Assembly: GCA_036023115.1 (NCBI GenBank)
Contig: JAYKKT010000041.1
Location: 4,489,501 to 4,553,500, forward strand
Reading direction: 5' to 3'
Source of the DNA: Brasenia schreberi
Taxonomy: Eukaryota; Streptophyta; Magnoliopsida; Nymphaeales; Cabombaceae
DNA length: 64,000 nt
The notes beneath the pieces were generated by a model. That model made no database searches. It was given only the letters and a program-made list of their open reading frames with translations, and was not told where the DNA came from. Made by a program: the position numbers and the translations under genes. Shown piece by piece: positions 36,619-47,730 of the stretch (positions within the stretch are counted from its first letter, which is position 1; each line of letters starts with the position of its first letter).

Positions 36619-37360
36619 ATATGACCCTTCAACCGCGAATGTTAACATGATTGTTTTACCAGGCCACTATATGATAATACATTGGCAACTTAGTACTTAG
36701 CCTTGGTTTCTCACATAAGAGGAGCACCCTTTTTTTTAATACTTAGTAAGAGTTCCTCATTCTGAGTTGTAAGCCTCTTAGCAGACCACACACCTTTTGC
36801 TATCAATAAATCACATTGCTTTTATTCAAGTTCTCTATTGCCTCTCAAATAATCTTTTAGCACATTGTGTCTTTCCTTCCATTGAACTACTACGATCTTG
36901 GCAAAGGCTAAAATAGCTTGGGCAGACTAGGCATCGGTCATGAGTGCCCATTGGTTGACCCCAATGATCAAGACGTGACATCATATCCCTTGCTCTGTCA
37001 TGCTTCCATCACTTCCCTCTCACTTTTTGCAATCAATAAATCACATTGCCTTTATTCAAGTTCTCTACTGCCTCTCAAATAATCTTTTAGCACATTGTGT
37101 CTTTCCTTCCATTGAACCACTACGATCTTGGTAAAGTGTAAAATAGCTTGGGCCGACTAGGCACCGGTCATGAGTGCCAACCCGTTGGTTGACCCCAATG
37201 ATCAAGGCGCGACATCATATCCTTTGGTCTGTCATGTTTCCATCACTTCCCTCTCACTTTTATCATATTTTGACCTTAATTTCCTTTTTATCGTAGTATA
37301 ATGTTTTTGGTAAAGTGTAAAATAGCTTGGGCCGACTAGCATCATTTTATTTTTGACTCA
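36619..37360 (+). repeat. probable chromovirus 3' LTR with a 230-bp tandem duplication
   Basis: AAGTAGGGAGAATATGACCC resembles the chromovirus polypurine tract and LTR start (GGGAGAATGTGAC). Within it, unit 36801-37030 is repeated at 37031-37260, nearly identical apart from a small insertion. A further 31-bp piece (GGTAAAGTGTAAAATAGCTT onward) recurs at about 37312. The end of the LTR is not defined. Confidence 0.6.
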
Positions 37361-39000
37361 TCCAAAATTTTCCAATAAGAAAATGATAGCTAATCATATG
37401 ATATCACACAAAGTCCACAACAAAACCACGGGCTGTAATACAAGGCTCGTGATAAAACCATGAAATATTTGCCTCAATTACCTTAAAAGGTTTTTTAGGA
37501 TGCTGCTGTCGATGATGAATCCATCTATGATTGTCTTTCTAATCCCTTTCATCATATTTCTACAACATAAAACATACACTTTCCTAACAGCTTTTGTAAC
37601 ATTTCACTGGAAAAAATCTCACTGTATTCAAACTAAAGGGAATTTCCAATTATAATCTAGATTAATAATTGCCTAATATTTAATTCAAAACCAAAAAATC
37701 ACTAAGAAACATGACCATTTGAAGGGTAGGACCTTGATACATTCTTACTAGATCTATGATTTATATATCATTGTTGTGAAAATCGATGATTGTACTTTAA
37801 TAAGAAAGAAAAGGAAATGAGCAAGTTAAAACTAAACCAAGATGTACCAAGCAAAAACAAATGAGAAAGAAGAAATGAAGGAGCAAAAGCACCACTTGTT
37901 ATCCTATCATTACCTTTTAATGCTCCTTGATGGAGAAGAAGCCCACGAATTTTAACGTTTACATCTTATCCATCATTAGATAGAAATTCCACTATTGTTA
38001 AACTTAATTATAGTGTTGAGCAACATAAAGAAAGACAGCGGTTTATTTCTTTTGATCTTTACCTCCATTATTTTTTTAAATAATGTGCAATCAAAGATGG
38101 ATCACAATTCATACTAAAATAGCGGTTTTCATTGTGCAAAGCTATACCCTTTTTTGAAGGTAAATGAACCCTAATCAATATGGTATAATGCCTAAAGGAT
38201 ACAGTCTTAGTGACATTATTAACATAATGTAAGTGTAATTGCTTATCAAGTCAGCAACATCATAATTCATATGATAGTTTTTGGACGTACATTTGCTAGA
38301 TTCCAAGGCCACAATTTAGAACATAATGGCGATTAAGAATTCATGTACCCTTTCTTAGTATGAGACATGGTTTTGTTTTGATTGCACATTTGTTCAAATT
38401 TTTAAATGATTTTTTTCAGACTTAGAACTAATTGTTCCATGCCAGTTTGGAAAATCACTAGGTCAACCAAAGTCTGGAAGCAGTTCACATTCCAATGCAG
38501 CTCCAGAACTGTTGAACCTTATGATTTGTGGTGTCAGGGCCTTAGTACTAGAACTGTAGGTCTAGATCCACATGAGCTTATAATTATGGTTCAAAGGAGG
38601 CATTTGAAGTTTAATCTGTAAGTGGTACTTATGCTTAGGTTTTCATGCGAAATGACATAACAACATGAGAGAGAAGGCAATTCTTGCGATCCATATTTTT
38701 CCTAAAGCTAATTTTTTTTTACTGAAATTGGACCAATGAAACAACAATCCCATGCCAAACCATCCTAAACTAGGGTTTCAGATGCAATTTTTTTTGGTCC
38801 AATCAATTCTGTTTCAAACCGTCCTAAACTAGGCTTGTGCAAGCTCTTTATCTTTTTCTGTTGAAAGGTATGTTAAGGATAGGATAGGGTAGAAGATGAC
38901 CTTTTTACATATCTATCATAAGCCCAACCGAAAAGCCCGTACAAGTCCAGCTACTGAACCGCACTGTTGGCTAAACCAACTGAAACCACACGAGCTTAGG
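37361..39000. other. sequence upstream of GPAA1
   Basis: It holds no recognised repeat or gene. One exon-like stretch (38418-38622) starts after TTTTTTTCAG and ends before GTAAG. It could encode DLELIVPCQFGKSLGQPKSG and more, with one stop. I could not assign it. Confidence 0.4.
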
Positions 39001-39116
39001 ACGAACAGAGCACAACCCACCGAGAGTTAGCTTGGTTTAGTTACCACCTACTACGCGTTCAGGGCTCCGTTTTTGTTTTTGGGTGAATTGGTCGAGACTC
39101 TTCAGTTTCGGGTCAA

Positions 39117-39140
39117 GCAGCTCTCTCTCTCTCTCTCTGA
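39117..39140. repeat. CT microsatellite in the GPAA1 5' leader
   Basis: About ten CT units immediately precede a small upstream ORF. CT tracts are frequent in plant 5' leaders. Confidence 0.8.
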
Positions 39141-39146
39141 GAGTCG

Positions 39147-39206
39147 ATGGCGAACCTCGGAAGTTTGATAAATGGTGCCTTCGTCTTCTTGTGGGATCTA
39201 TACTGA
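39147..39206 (+). CDS. upstream ORF in the GPAA1 leader (19 aa)
   Basis: ATG GCG AAC begins MANLGSLINGAFVFLWDLY and stops at TGA, 21 bp before the GPAA1 start. It is in frame with GPAA1 but separated from it by the stop. Translation and any regulatory effect are inference only. Confidence 0.35.
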   Translation: MANLGSLINGAFVFLWDLY

Positions 39207-39227
39207 GCACAAGCAAAGGAGGGGATA

Positions 39228-39352
39228 ATGGAGAAAGAGTGTGGTGATGAGTGCGGTGGTTCGGCTGGAGGAGTGGCCTCTGTGGGCAATAGAAACCCAC
39301 GCTTGATCGCACGTCTCGGTCTTCTGCTTGTCTCCCAGAGCGGCCTAGTCAG
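39228..39352 (+). CDS. GPAA1: GPI-transamidase subunit GAA1, exon 1
   Basis: The ATG at 39228 opens MEKECGDECGGSAGGVASVG, then NRNPRLIARLGLLLVSQSGL and V, ending GTC AG before the donor GTTTTG. The RLGLLLVSQSGLV segment starts the first transmembrane helix of GAA1. GAA1 is an ER-membrane subunit of the complex that attaches GPI anchors to proteins. The start is the first ATG in frame with the conserved helix after the leader's in-frame stop. Exon order and phases (2, 1, 2) join three exons without a break. Confidence 0.93.
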
Positions 39353-39432
39353 GTTTTGTCTCTCATCATCGAAATTTCTTGAATATGTTCATTGTCTTCG
39401 TGGTTTCTGATTCATTGGGTGGGGGAAACCAG

Positions 39433-39524
39433 CGTGTTATGCTGTTTGGCAGGTTTACTCTCTATTTTGCTGCTACCCATTTTGGCAAAGAACACATACA
39501 TCTCAGAGAATGCACTAATGCCAG
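39433..39524 (+). CDS. GPAA1: GPI-transamidase subunit GAA1, exon 2
   Basis: After the acceptor AACCAG the exon reads (AG)C GTG TTA TGC, giving SVLCCLAGLLSILLLPILAK and NTYISENALMPG. This completes the first membrane helix and gives the highly conserved AKNTYISENALMPG motif of GAA1 at the start of the luminal domain. It ends CCA G before the donor GTGAAT. Intron 1 is only 80 bp (39353-39432), in contrast to intron 2. Confidence 0.96.
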
Positions 39525-39641
39525 GTGAATCATACTTAGCATCGATCTAAATTGGAAACTAGTTGCGTGTTTCTTATGTTCTGTAAGACGGTTTATAGAT
39601 TGGTTTTATTGTTTGCTCGGATGTGATAGGTGGTGAGCTAT

Positions 39642-40026
39642 GAAAGGAAATTAGGTCTCAATTGATTGCTAATATCCATGCTTTTAGAATTCTGAAAGTT
39701 GGTTGTCCTTTTCAGCGGTCTGCTTGTTGTATGTCTACTAGAATTAAGGAGGCTTGATTTATGAAGCTGCAAATGGTGGTTAATTGATATATTTGTCTTA
39801 TGTTTTTTTTAGTGTCGATTCGTTGCTTATGCAGTACGTTTGCATTTTGTGGAGTCTGCCCATAGCCATGGTGAAACCCGTCTTATGAAGTCTGCTCTGT
39901 ACGACAGTTTGTGAATAGCCTTGATGAATGCGTGTGAAATTCTGATAAAAAGGGTTATGGAAGGTTGGAACTGGGTCTCATTTGATTGTTAATGTTCATG
40001 TTTTTAGGATATGGATGTTGGTTCTC
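39642..40026 (+). repeat. old local tandem duplication in GPAA1 intron 2
   Basis: About 39642-39800 resembles 39961-40026 continued at 48226-48300. Shared words include GTCTCA-TTGATTG, ATGCTTTTAG, TCTACTAGA-TTAAGGAG and TTGATTT-TGAAG-TGCAAATGGTG. The second unit is interrupted by the hAT element at 40027-48217, so the duplication predates that insertion. Confidence 0.6.
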
Positions 40027-40262
40027 CAATGTTGTAAAAACCGTATCGGTGCCCGTATCGCATGGGGCACCTATACGGCTGTACCGTATGGTACGGTACG
40101 ATACACCTTTTTTTTTTAAATTCAAAAAATTCAAAAATTAAAATTAATGAACAAAACATGTATAACACAATGAAGAAGCATTCATACTATGACAAAAATA
40201 TCTCCATAACAAGGCTACAAGCATCCATAAATATAATTTCATATTCCATGAATCCATAATCC

Positions 40263-43200
40263 AACAACAACAACTAAGCCTTTTTCCATACTAGACGGGG
40301 TCGGCTACATGGATTCTTTGTTTCCACAGATTCCTATCGTGTGCCATGTTAGCAGTTAACTCACAATAAGCTAGATCATTCTTTATTGTTTCTTTCCAAC
40401 ACTTTTGTGGTCGTCCTCTACCTCTTTTAATACTTTCTAAATTTAGTTTTTCTAACCTTCTTACAGGTTCTTCTTTTGATCTTCTTTCTATATGTCCAAA
40501 CCATCTTAAACGATATTCTCTCATTTTATCCTCTATTGGTGCCACTCCTAATTTGTTTCTAATAACCTCATTATGTATACGGTCTTTTCTTGTATGACCA
40601 CTCATCCATCTCAACATCTTCATTTGTGTCACAGACATCTTTTGTACATGTTGATGATTAACTGCCCAACACTCATAACCATAAAACATGGCAGGCCTAA
40701 TTGTTGCTCTATAATATTTACCTTTTAACTTTAATGATATCTTCTTCTCAATACCTAATCCTCTCGATTTTAACCAACCAGCATTAATTCTATGCGTAAC
40801 ATCTCCATCAATTCTTCCATCACTCTGAAAAATTGACCCTAGGTATTTAAAACTTTCCTTTTGGGGGATGCAATGTGTGTCAATTTTAATTTCTATGTCC
40901 TCCGAAATAACCAAATGATCAAACTTACATTCCATATATTCTGTCTTTGTTCTACTAAGTCGGAGGCCTTTGCTTTCTAATGTTTCTCTCCATAGTTCCA
41001 ATTTTCTATTAACTTTATCCTTAGACTCCTCCACTAATACAATGTCATCTGCAAATAACATACACCAAGGTACTTTATCTTGAATATGTTTTGTTAACTC
41101 ATCCATCACCATTATAAATAAGTATGGACTTAAAGTTGATCCTTGATATAACCCAATATTAACTTCAAAGAAGTCTGTCATTCCTTTATGAGTCCTCACA
41201 CATGTTTTTGCACCGTCATACATGTTTCTTATAAGGTTAATATATGTCAATTGGATGTCAATTGGGATACCTCTTTTTTCCAAAGTTCTCCAAAGAACCT
41301 CCCTCGGTACCCTATCATAAGCTTTTTCTAAATCAATTAATATCATGTGAATGTCTTTCTTTTTTGCTCTAAAATGTTTCATAAGACGTCTCAAAAGGTG
41401 AATCGCTTCAATAGTAGATCTGCCTGACATGAATCTAAATTGGTTTTCTATTGTTGTACTTGATACTTGTCTTAACCTATGTTCAATAATTCTTTCTCAT
41501 AATTTCATAGTATGGCTCATTAACTTGATACCTCGATAATTCGCACAATTTTGAATGTCTCCCTTGTTCTTATATATGGGTATAAGTGTACTTCTCTCCA
41601 TTCCTCGGACATCTTTTGGTTTTTCCATATTTCATTTAATAGTCTTGTGAGCCAAGTGATTCCTATTTCTCCTAGTATTCTCCAAACTTCTATAGGAATA
41701 TTATCTCGTCCTACCGATTTATCACCTTTCATATGTTTAGGCCTCTTTGACTTCATTCTTTTGAATATGTGGGTAGAAATTGTGGTTTATATACTTTTCT
41801 GATTTGGCTAACTCTCCTAAGCTAATACTAACATCTTTATTTTCATTAAAAAGCTTATAAAAATAGTTTTTCCATCTATTTCTTATATCATCATTTGCCA
41901 GTAGAATTTTTTCATCCTCGTCCTTGATGCATCTAACATAATTAAGATCTTTAATTTTCTTATCTCTAGCCCTAGCTATCCTAAAAATATCTCTTTCACC
42001 CTATTTTGAGTTGAGTTTTTTTATATAAATCCTCCTAAATTTTAGCTTTTGTTTCACTCACGGCCTTTTTCGCTTCCTTATTTGCTTTCTTATAAGCCTC
42101 TAAAGTTTCACTAGTTTTCTTAGCATAATGTAATTTGTAGCATGCCCTCTTTGCCTTGATTTTATTTTGTACTACTTCACTCCACCACCAAGCTTCTTTT
42201 TGTGCCGGTACACCTCCCTTAGATACCCCTAACACATCTTTCACCACTTTCCTAATATGTGTAGCCATATTGTTCCACATATCATAGGGTGTACCAACAT
42301 AACTCCAAACATCTCCTTGAAGGACTTTCTGTTTAAATATATCATTTTTCTCGCTTTTGAGGTTCCACCATTTAGTCTCAATAGCTCGATGCACTCTTTT
42401 CTTCTTTGTCCATTTTTTTATTCGTAAATCCATAACTAAAAGTCTAAAAGTCGACGTTGGGTAGTTAAGCTTTCTCTTGGAATTACCTTGTAATTTTTAC
42501 AACACGCTCTATCTTTTTTTCTACAAATAAAGTAATCAATTTGTGTTTGTGATAAACCACTCTTATAAGTAATTAAATGTTCATCGCATTTTTTGAAGAT
42601 TGTATTGACTATAAAGAGATCAAATGCTATAGCGAAATTTAAAATCTTCCTACCTTCTTCATTTATATCCCCAAAACCAAAGTTTCCATGAATCCCTTGA
42701 TATCCTAATACCTCTTTACCGACATGTCCATTTAAGTCTCCTAAACAAATCAATTCCCTTTGTGGAATCTTTTTTAACACCTTATCTAACTCTTTCCAAA
42801 AAGCTGTCTTTATACTATCTTCTAGTCCTACTTGGGGTGCATAAGCACAAACTATATTCAAAACCTTTGCTCCTAACACTAATTTCAACATCATGATTCG
42901 GTCACCATATCGTTGTATGTCTAATACACTATCCTTTAAATCTTTGTTTATGATGATACCAACTCCGTTTCGAGCATTTTCTTTACCTGAGTACCATAAT
43001 TTAAAACCTTGATCCTCTATCTCCTTTGCTTTTTCTCTAACCCATTTTGTCTCTTCTAAACATAGAATATGAATCTTTCTCCGAATCATAGTATCTACCA
43101 CCTCTATTAGCTTACCGGATAATGTTCTGATATTACAAGAACCAATACGAATCTTATTATCTAGGACTAGCTTCCTTACTCCCCGCATCCGTCCATAATA

Positions 43201-43536
43201 AAAATTGAGACGCCCTCTCTGAAAATTATTCACTACATTCGGGCGGCAATGTAGCGGGACTAACTTCTTTACCCACACCCGTTCATGATGTGGGAACCCT
43301 ATGTGCAATTGATTCACTACATTCGAGCGAAAATGTAGTGGACCTTGCTTACTTATTACTGCATTCGGGCTCTGCAGCACGTCAGTAGGTGGGGATGCCC
43401 CAAATCAATGCTCATAATTTGTGTAATCCATGTTATAAAAATCCGATGAAGTTTTACGCTGGCTGTCGGAAGCCTAACACAACCCTCCTCATTTATTCGG
43501 GCTTGGGATCGACAATGCAAGGGTGATCCCTTATTT
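40263..43536 (-). mobile_element. near full-length RTE LINE (copy 3)
   Basis: The 3' end with TTG repeats is at 40263. The 5' end (TAAGGGATCACCCTTGC on the minus strand) matches the start of the intact copy at 55050. CATAATCC occurs at 40255-40262 and at 43537-43544, a probable target duplication. Length is 3.27 kb. It lies inside the 3' part of the outer hAT. Confidence 0.92.
40291..43380 (-). pseudogene. RTE endonuclease-reverse transcriptase ORF, frameshifted
   Basis: The endonuclease part (42436-43380) has the tandem LHFRSNVVN and LHCRPNVVN units, [26 protein letters not shown] and [10 protein letters not shown]. Its C-terminal TTQRRLL has Arg where the intact copy has the catalytic-type His (TTQHRLL). 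Linker segments lie at 42035-42433 and 41520-41756. The RT part (40291-41430) retains [30 protein letters not shown] and [11 protein letters not shown]. Frameshifts near 42434, 42030 and 41500 break the protein. In the intact family member it is one long EN-RT protein. Confidence 0.93.
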
Positions 43537-44624
43537 CATAATCCATAGAATCCATACCATTAGTCATTAACTATTAGGATCATAATCATCAAAGTTACAA
43601 CTTACAAGTACAACTTACAATCATCAAAGATAGAACATTGTAAAGTTAAAAATAATAGTTAAAACAAATTATAATCATTTTCAACATGGATCATAATCAA
43701 CAAAAGCATTATAATCAACGTAGTCAGGATCACTACCATCACCATCACCATCATCATCTCCTCCATCTTCTTTCTCCATAATAGGATCTACCCATCCAAC
43801 ACCTTCGACTTCATTTTCATTGTCTCCAACTCCAAGTTCTGCTTCGGCTTGGAGTGTCATCCAATTTGTATCATCTAAAATGATAGGGGGCTCCTCCTCT
43901 TTGACCCAATCGTTAAGAATATCAATATTTTCGTAACTCAATGGGTCATATGGCACCTTCCTTGTCCTTTTTGCATTTGCCTATACAAAAACTATATTCA
44001 AATTATAAGAATATCAAATGCAATATAGCCACATCAAACATTCTTTATTAATAAGATTAAGAAAGAAGTCAAGAACTAGGCAACAACAAACAATATATAT
44101 TTTTTAATTATTACCTTTGCCTTAATTTGATGTTATAGGCAACGTATACTAAATCACGTAGTTGAGTATGTTCCAGTCTGTTTCGCTTCATATGAATGCA
44201 TTCGAAAAAACTCCAATTCCTCTCTCACCCACTCGAACTTTATGTTTGTCTCAATATATGTTGAGGAAACCTTATCAAACTTGGTGCATCTACACTAAAA
44301 CGAGCCCACCATTCATCTAAAATAAAACACGATAATAATTAATAAGAAAAATATGAAGTCAATCAATTAATAACATAAATGAATATAAATCAAAACACAA
44401 TACTTGATCGCATTTGGAGTGGAGTTGGATTGCAATTGACCTTCCAAAGTCTCCAACACTCTATATATACTCGCTTAACTCTAAATGAATATTAGAACGA
44501 GTAGATGAACCTTCAATAAGGTCAATTGCATTTAAGATACCCTTTTTCACTTCTTTATCCCCCACAAAGTTAGGAGAAAACCGAATAAAAGGGTTAAGGA
44601 AATATGCAACAACATGCAAATCAT

Positions 44625-45005
44625 GATGCATGAAATATGAAAAAACCAAAAGATGCCAGAGGAATGGAGAGCAAGTACACTTATACCCATATATAAGAAC
44701 AAGGGAGACATTCAAAATTGTGCGAATTATCGAGGTATCAAGTTAATGAGTCATACTATGAAATTATGGGAAAGAATTATTGAACGTAGGTTAAGACAAG
44801 TATCAAGTACAACAGAGAACCAATTTGGATTTATGTCCAGATCTACTATTGAAGCGATTCACCTTTTGAGACGTCTTATGGAACATTTTAGAGCAAAAAA
44901 GAAAGACCTTCACATGATATTTATTGATCTAGAAAAAGCTTATGATAGGGTACCAAGGGAGGTTCTTTGGAGAACTTTAGAAAAAAGAGGTATCCCATTG
45001 ACTTT
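44625..45005 (+). mobile_element. internal RTE LINE fragment without a 3' tail (copy 4)
   Basis: It encodes [20 protein letters not shown], then [32 protein letters not shown] and [20 protein letters not shown]. It ends at RGIPLT without the RT core or the TTG tail. The flanking hAT transposase is otherwise continuous. LINE insertions normally keep their 3' end, so this looks like captured filler DNA or a deletion product. Confidence 0.85.
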
Positions 45006-45140
45006 CTTTAGAAGTGACCGCTTGTGGTTAATGTTTGCTTGTATTTTCAATTTGGCCTTATCCATAGCATCATATATATAAGACATAATAGGTCTATCTT
45101 CTATGTCCACCATCCTCATTACCTTAACTAAAGGTACAAT

Positions 45141-46126
45141 CAGTGTTATGATACAGGCGATACGCCCAACATTTTTTTTTCAATTGTTTTTGCATGTTTG
45201 TGCCCTCTCTTCTCCTCTCTTCGCTTCCCTTCAAGGCATCCTCTAATATGCTTATAATTTGGGTTTATAATTTCATTTATTGAATAAGAATAATGTATGA
45301 ACAAATAAAAATTGTGACAAAATTATTTCTCTTTCTGTTACAACTTTTAGGTATATTTCTGCTAACAATTTCTAATTTCATGAGATTGTAAATAATTAAA
45401 AACATTTAGTTCTCTCGGTTCATTGAGTGGGGATTTCACAACTTCACTATTTTAGGGTTCACCTTATATGACTTCCATTGAGTTGAACATGATCAATGTG
45501 TGTGAGGCTTAACTCAGTCTGTGAAGTGAGAAATGGAGCTTAAGCATTAGTTAAAAAGCTAGTCCCCAGTAAGAGAAAAAGGGGATATCATAAGTAATAA
45601 TATCACATCATTGAGGTGTCATAGACTCAATAATAAAAGAAATGGAGCTCATTGTTTTTCTCACATATGAAAATTAGCAAATATGACAACTACATGTACA
45701 AAGATAGCAGTTTGTTAATTTTGATATATTAGATGAGTGGATTATGGAAGATAACGAAGAAAATGCACTCCTAAGTCCTAACCGAAGAAGACATTGCATG
45801 AATTAATTTGAAGTGCAACAACATCATCAAGGAGAAGATGAAGATTATTTAGTTAATGATCCTGATACAAATTTACAATATATAAAATGTAAATGTATTT
45901 CATTTTTTGATTCAAAATATATAATTTTGGATGCAATTGTTCAATATTGAATGTTCAATTTGTGCTAAACTTTGCATTATATGAATTTAAAGCAATTACC
46001 AGAATTTTCTTGATTTTTTTTGGATTTTTACAAATTTTTATATTTTTTTAATATTAAATTACGATACGATACACCCGTATCGTGGAGTTCATCGATACGC
46101 TATACGATACGCGTTAGACAACACTG
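45141..46126 (+). mobile_element. non-autonomous hAT element
   Basis: Ends are CAGTGTTATGATACAGGCGA at 45141 and CGCGTTAGACAACACTG at 46126. They are flanked by a perfect 8-bp duplication GGTACAAT (45133-45140, 46127-46134). It keeps only the tail of the transposase gene in plus orientation (LDEWIMEDNEENALLS near 45725) and an AT-rich 3' region. Its right end closely matches the left end of the autonomous copy at 49105, so it is probably a deletion derivative. Confidence 0.93.
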
Positions 46127-46647
46127 GGTACAATCATCCTAAAAAATTTGCTACAACTTTCCTAAAAATCAACATTGAAAACATCTATCATAACAATCCT
46201 CTCCTTTGTAGACCAACTAATAGAGCCCCATTCATCAAATGCAAATAAATTTTCCAATGCATTGTTATGTATGACAATACTTTGCACAATAATGACATTA
46301 TAACAAATCTTGTCAATGAAGGCCTAATCAATTCCCTTCTAGCTGTATGAATTCACATAAAATGCAATACAGAAGAATGATTATAAATAAACTTTATAAT
46401 ATTTTTGCATGCATATATAGTCCCTCTTATTTCATCTATTGCACTCAAATCTTCAAGGATTAAGTCTATGTAATGTGCAACACATGGAGTCCTTACTAAA
46501 GATAGTTGATTTGCCTCAAGCATCTTACCAATTACTCTAAAATTTACAGCATTATCAGTAATGAATTGGACAACATTTGAAACACCGACTTCGTCAATAA
46601 CTTCTTCAAAAATATGGAGTAAATTATCCACAGTTTTATCAATATAG

Positions 46648-46946
46648 GACAAGTCATATGATTTCAAAAAGAATGTACCTTTGAGACAATAGACTAGGAA
46701 GTTTACTAAAGACCTATGCTAACCATCTGTCCAACCACGAGCCATAACAGAACATCCTGTATCCTTCCATGCCTCCCTAAATTCAAAACTTCATGCGGGA
46801 CAAGTCATATGATTTCAAAAAGAATGTACCTTTGGGACAAAGAAGTTTACCAAAGACCTATGCTGACCATCTGTCCAACCATCAGCCATAACAGAACATC
46901 TTGTATCCTTCCATGCCTCCCTAAATTCAGAACTCCATGCATTTAC
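46648..46946. repeat. 151-bp tandem duplication inside the hAT transposase
   Basis: Unit 46648-46798 (starting GACAAGTCATATGATTTC) is repeated at 46799-46946 with a few substitutions and a 10-bp gap. It duplicates the coding segment around MADGWTD. The sister hAT genes lack it, so it arose after insertion. Confidence 0.88.
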
Positions 46947-47630
46947 AATATCAACCCATTTCTGCAATAATGTGCCCCTCAAAGCATGATAAGTAAGGAC
47001 TCTATACCCCGATCCCACACTGGCAATAACATCCGCCATACTTTGAAAAGAAAATGAGTTTGCGACATTGCAAGCGAGGCAATTTTCATAAAAAAACTTC
47101 ACACACTTTAAATCTACTTTCTAAATTACCTCATTTAAAGCCATAGCTTATCTAATGCCTGATTGAGATCGATGAGTCGTACGTGGGGGAAAAAATGAAG
47201 GCATCCCACTAGGGCCACTACCTCCTCATCTATTACCCCTCGTAGGAGCTCTTGCAATGAAACAAGAGTCAACTCTACTGCTACTACCACAAGAATCTAC
47301 ACTTTTTTTCTTTTCTCGCCTTCTCTTCTCCTCTTCAACTATCTTTTCTTTCATTTCAGCTGCACCATGTAATTCATCACCACCATGACCATAGTCACAT
47401 ACATCCCCTGAGCAGTAGCATCTTCAAATGGTTGAGACATATCCCAACCACCTATTTCTGCCATTTCTCTCACCCTTAATCTCTTTTTCTCCTTCGAAGC
47501 CTCCAATACTTGCTAAATCTCATACTTCACTATTTCAGGAACTCGAGGACATGCACTAGCATCCTTCTTAGTTCCTGCAAGGTAATGTTTCATACGAGAA
47601 ATACCATAATGTTTTATAGCATTGCAAAAC

Positions 47631-47730
47631 GTGCACTTGTTCACAAGCCTATTCCCTTCATACACAAGAGTTCAATATTCGTGTACTTGTTCACAAGCCT
47701 ATTCCCTTCATACATAAGAGTGCAATATTT
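47631..47730. repeat. 50-bp tandem duplication in the BED-finger coding part
   Basis: Unit GTGCACTTGTTCACAAGCC... at 47631-47680 recurs at 47681-47730 as GTGTACTTGTTCACAAGCC.... It disrupts the zinc-finger reading frame of the outer hAT copy. Confidence 0.85.

Larger units (their letters stand above)
27870..37360 (+). mobile_element. Ty3 chromovirus retrotransposon, decayed and split
   Basis: The order is gag with CCHC, protease, RT, (insertions), integrase, chromodomain and an LTR-like tail, as in plant chromoviruses. A 5' LTR is not found. A solo LTR (30381-33265) and an RTE LINE (33297-35150) interrupt it between RT and integrase, and the RNase H region is missing at that point. Many stops are present. 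Confidence 0.85.

Noticed and set aside
13687..39140. Tandem dinucleotide and palindromic repeats considered as CRISPR-like or bacterial features
   Set aside because: Spliced plant genes and plant transposons throughout make this eukaryotic nuclear DNA; the repeats are simple microsatellites or transposon ends.
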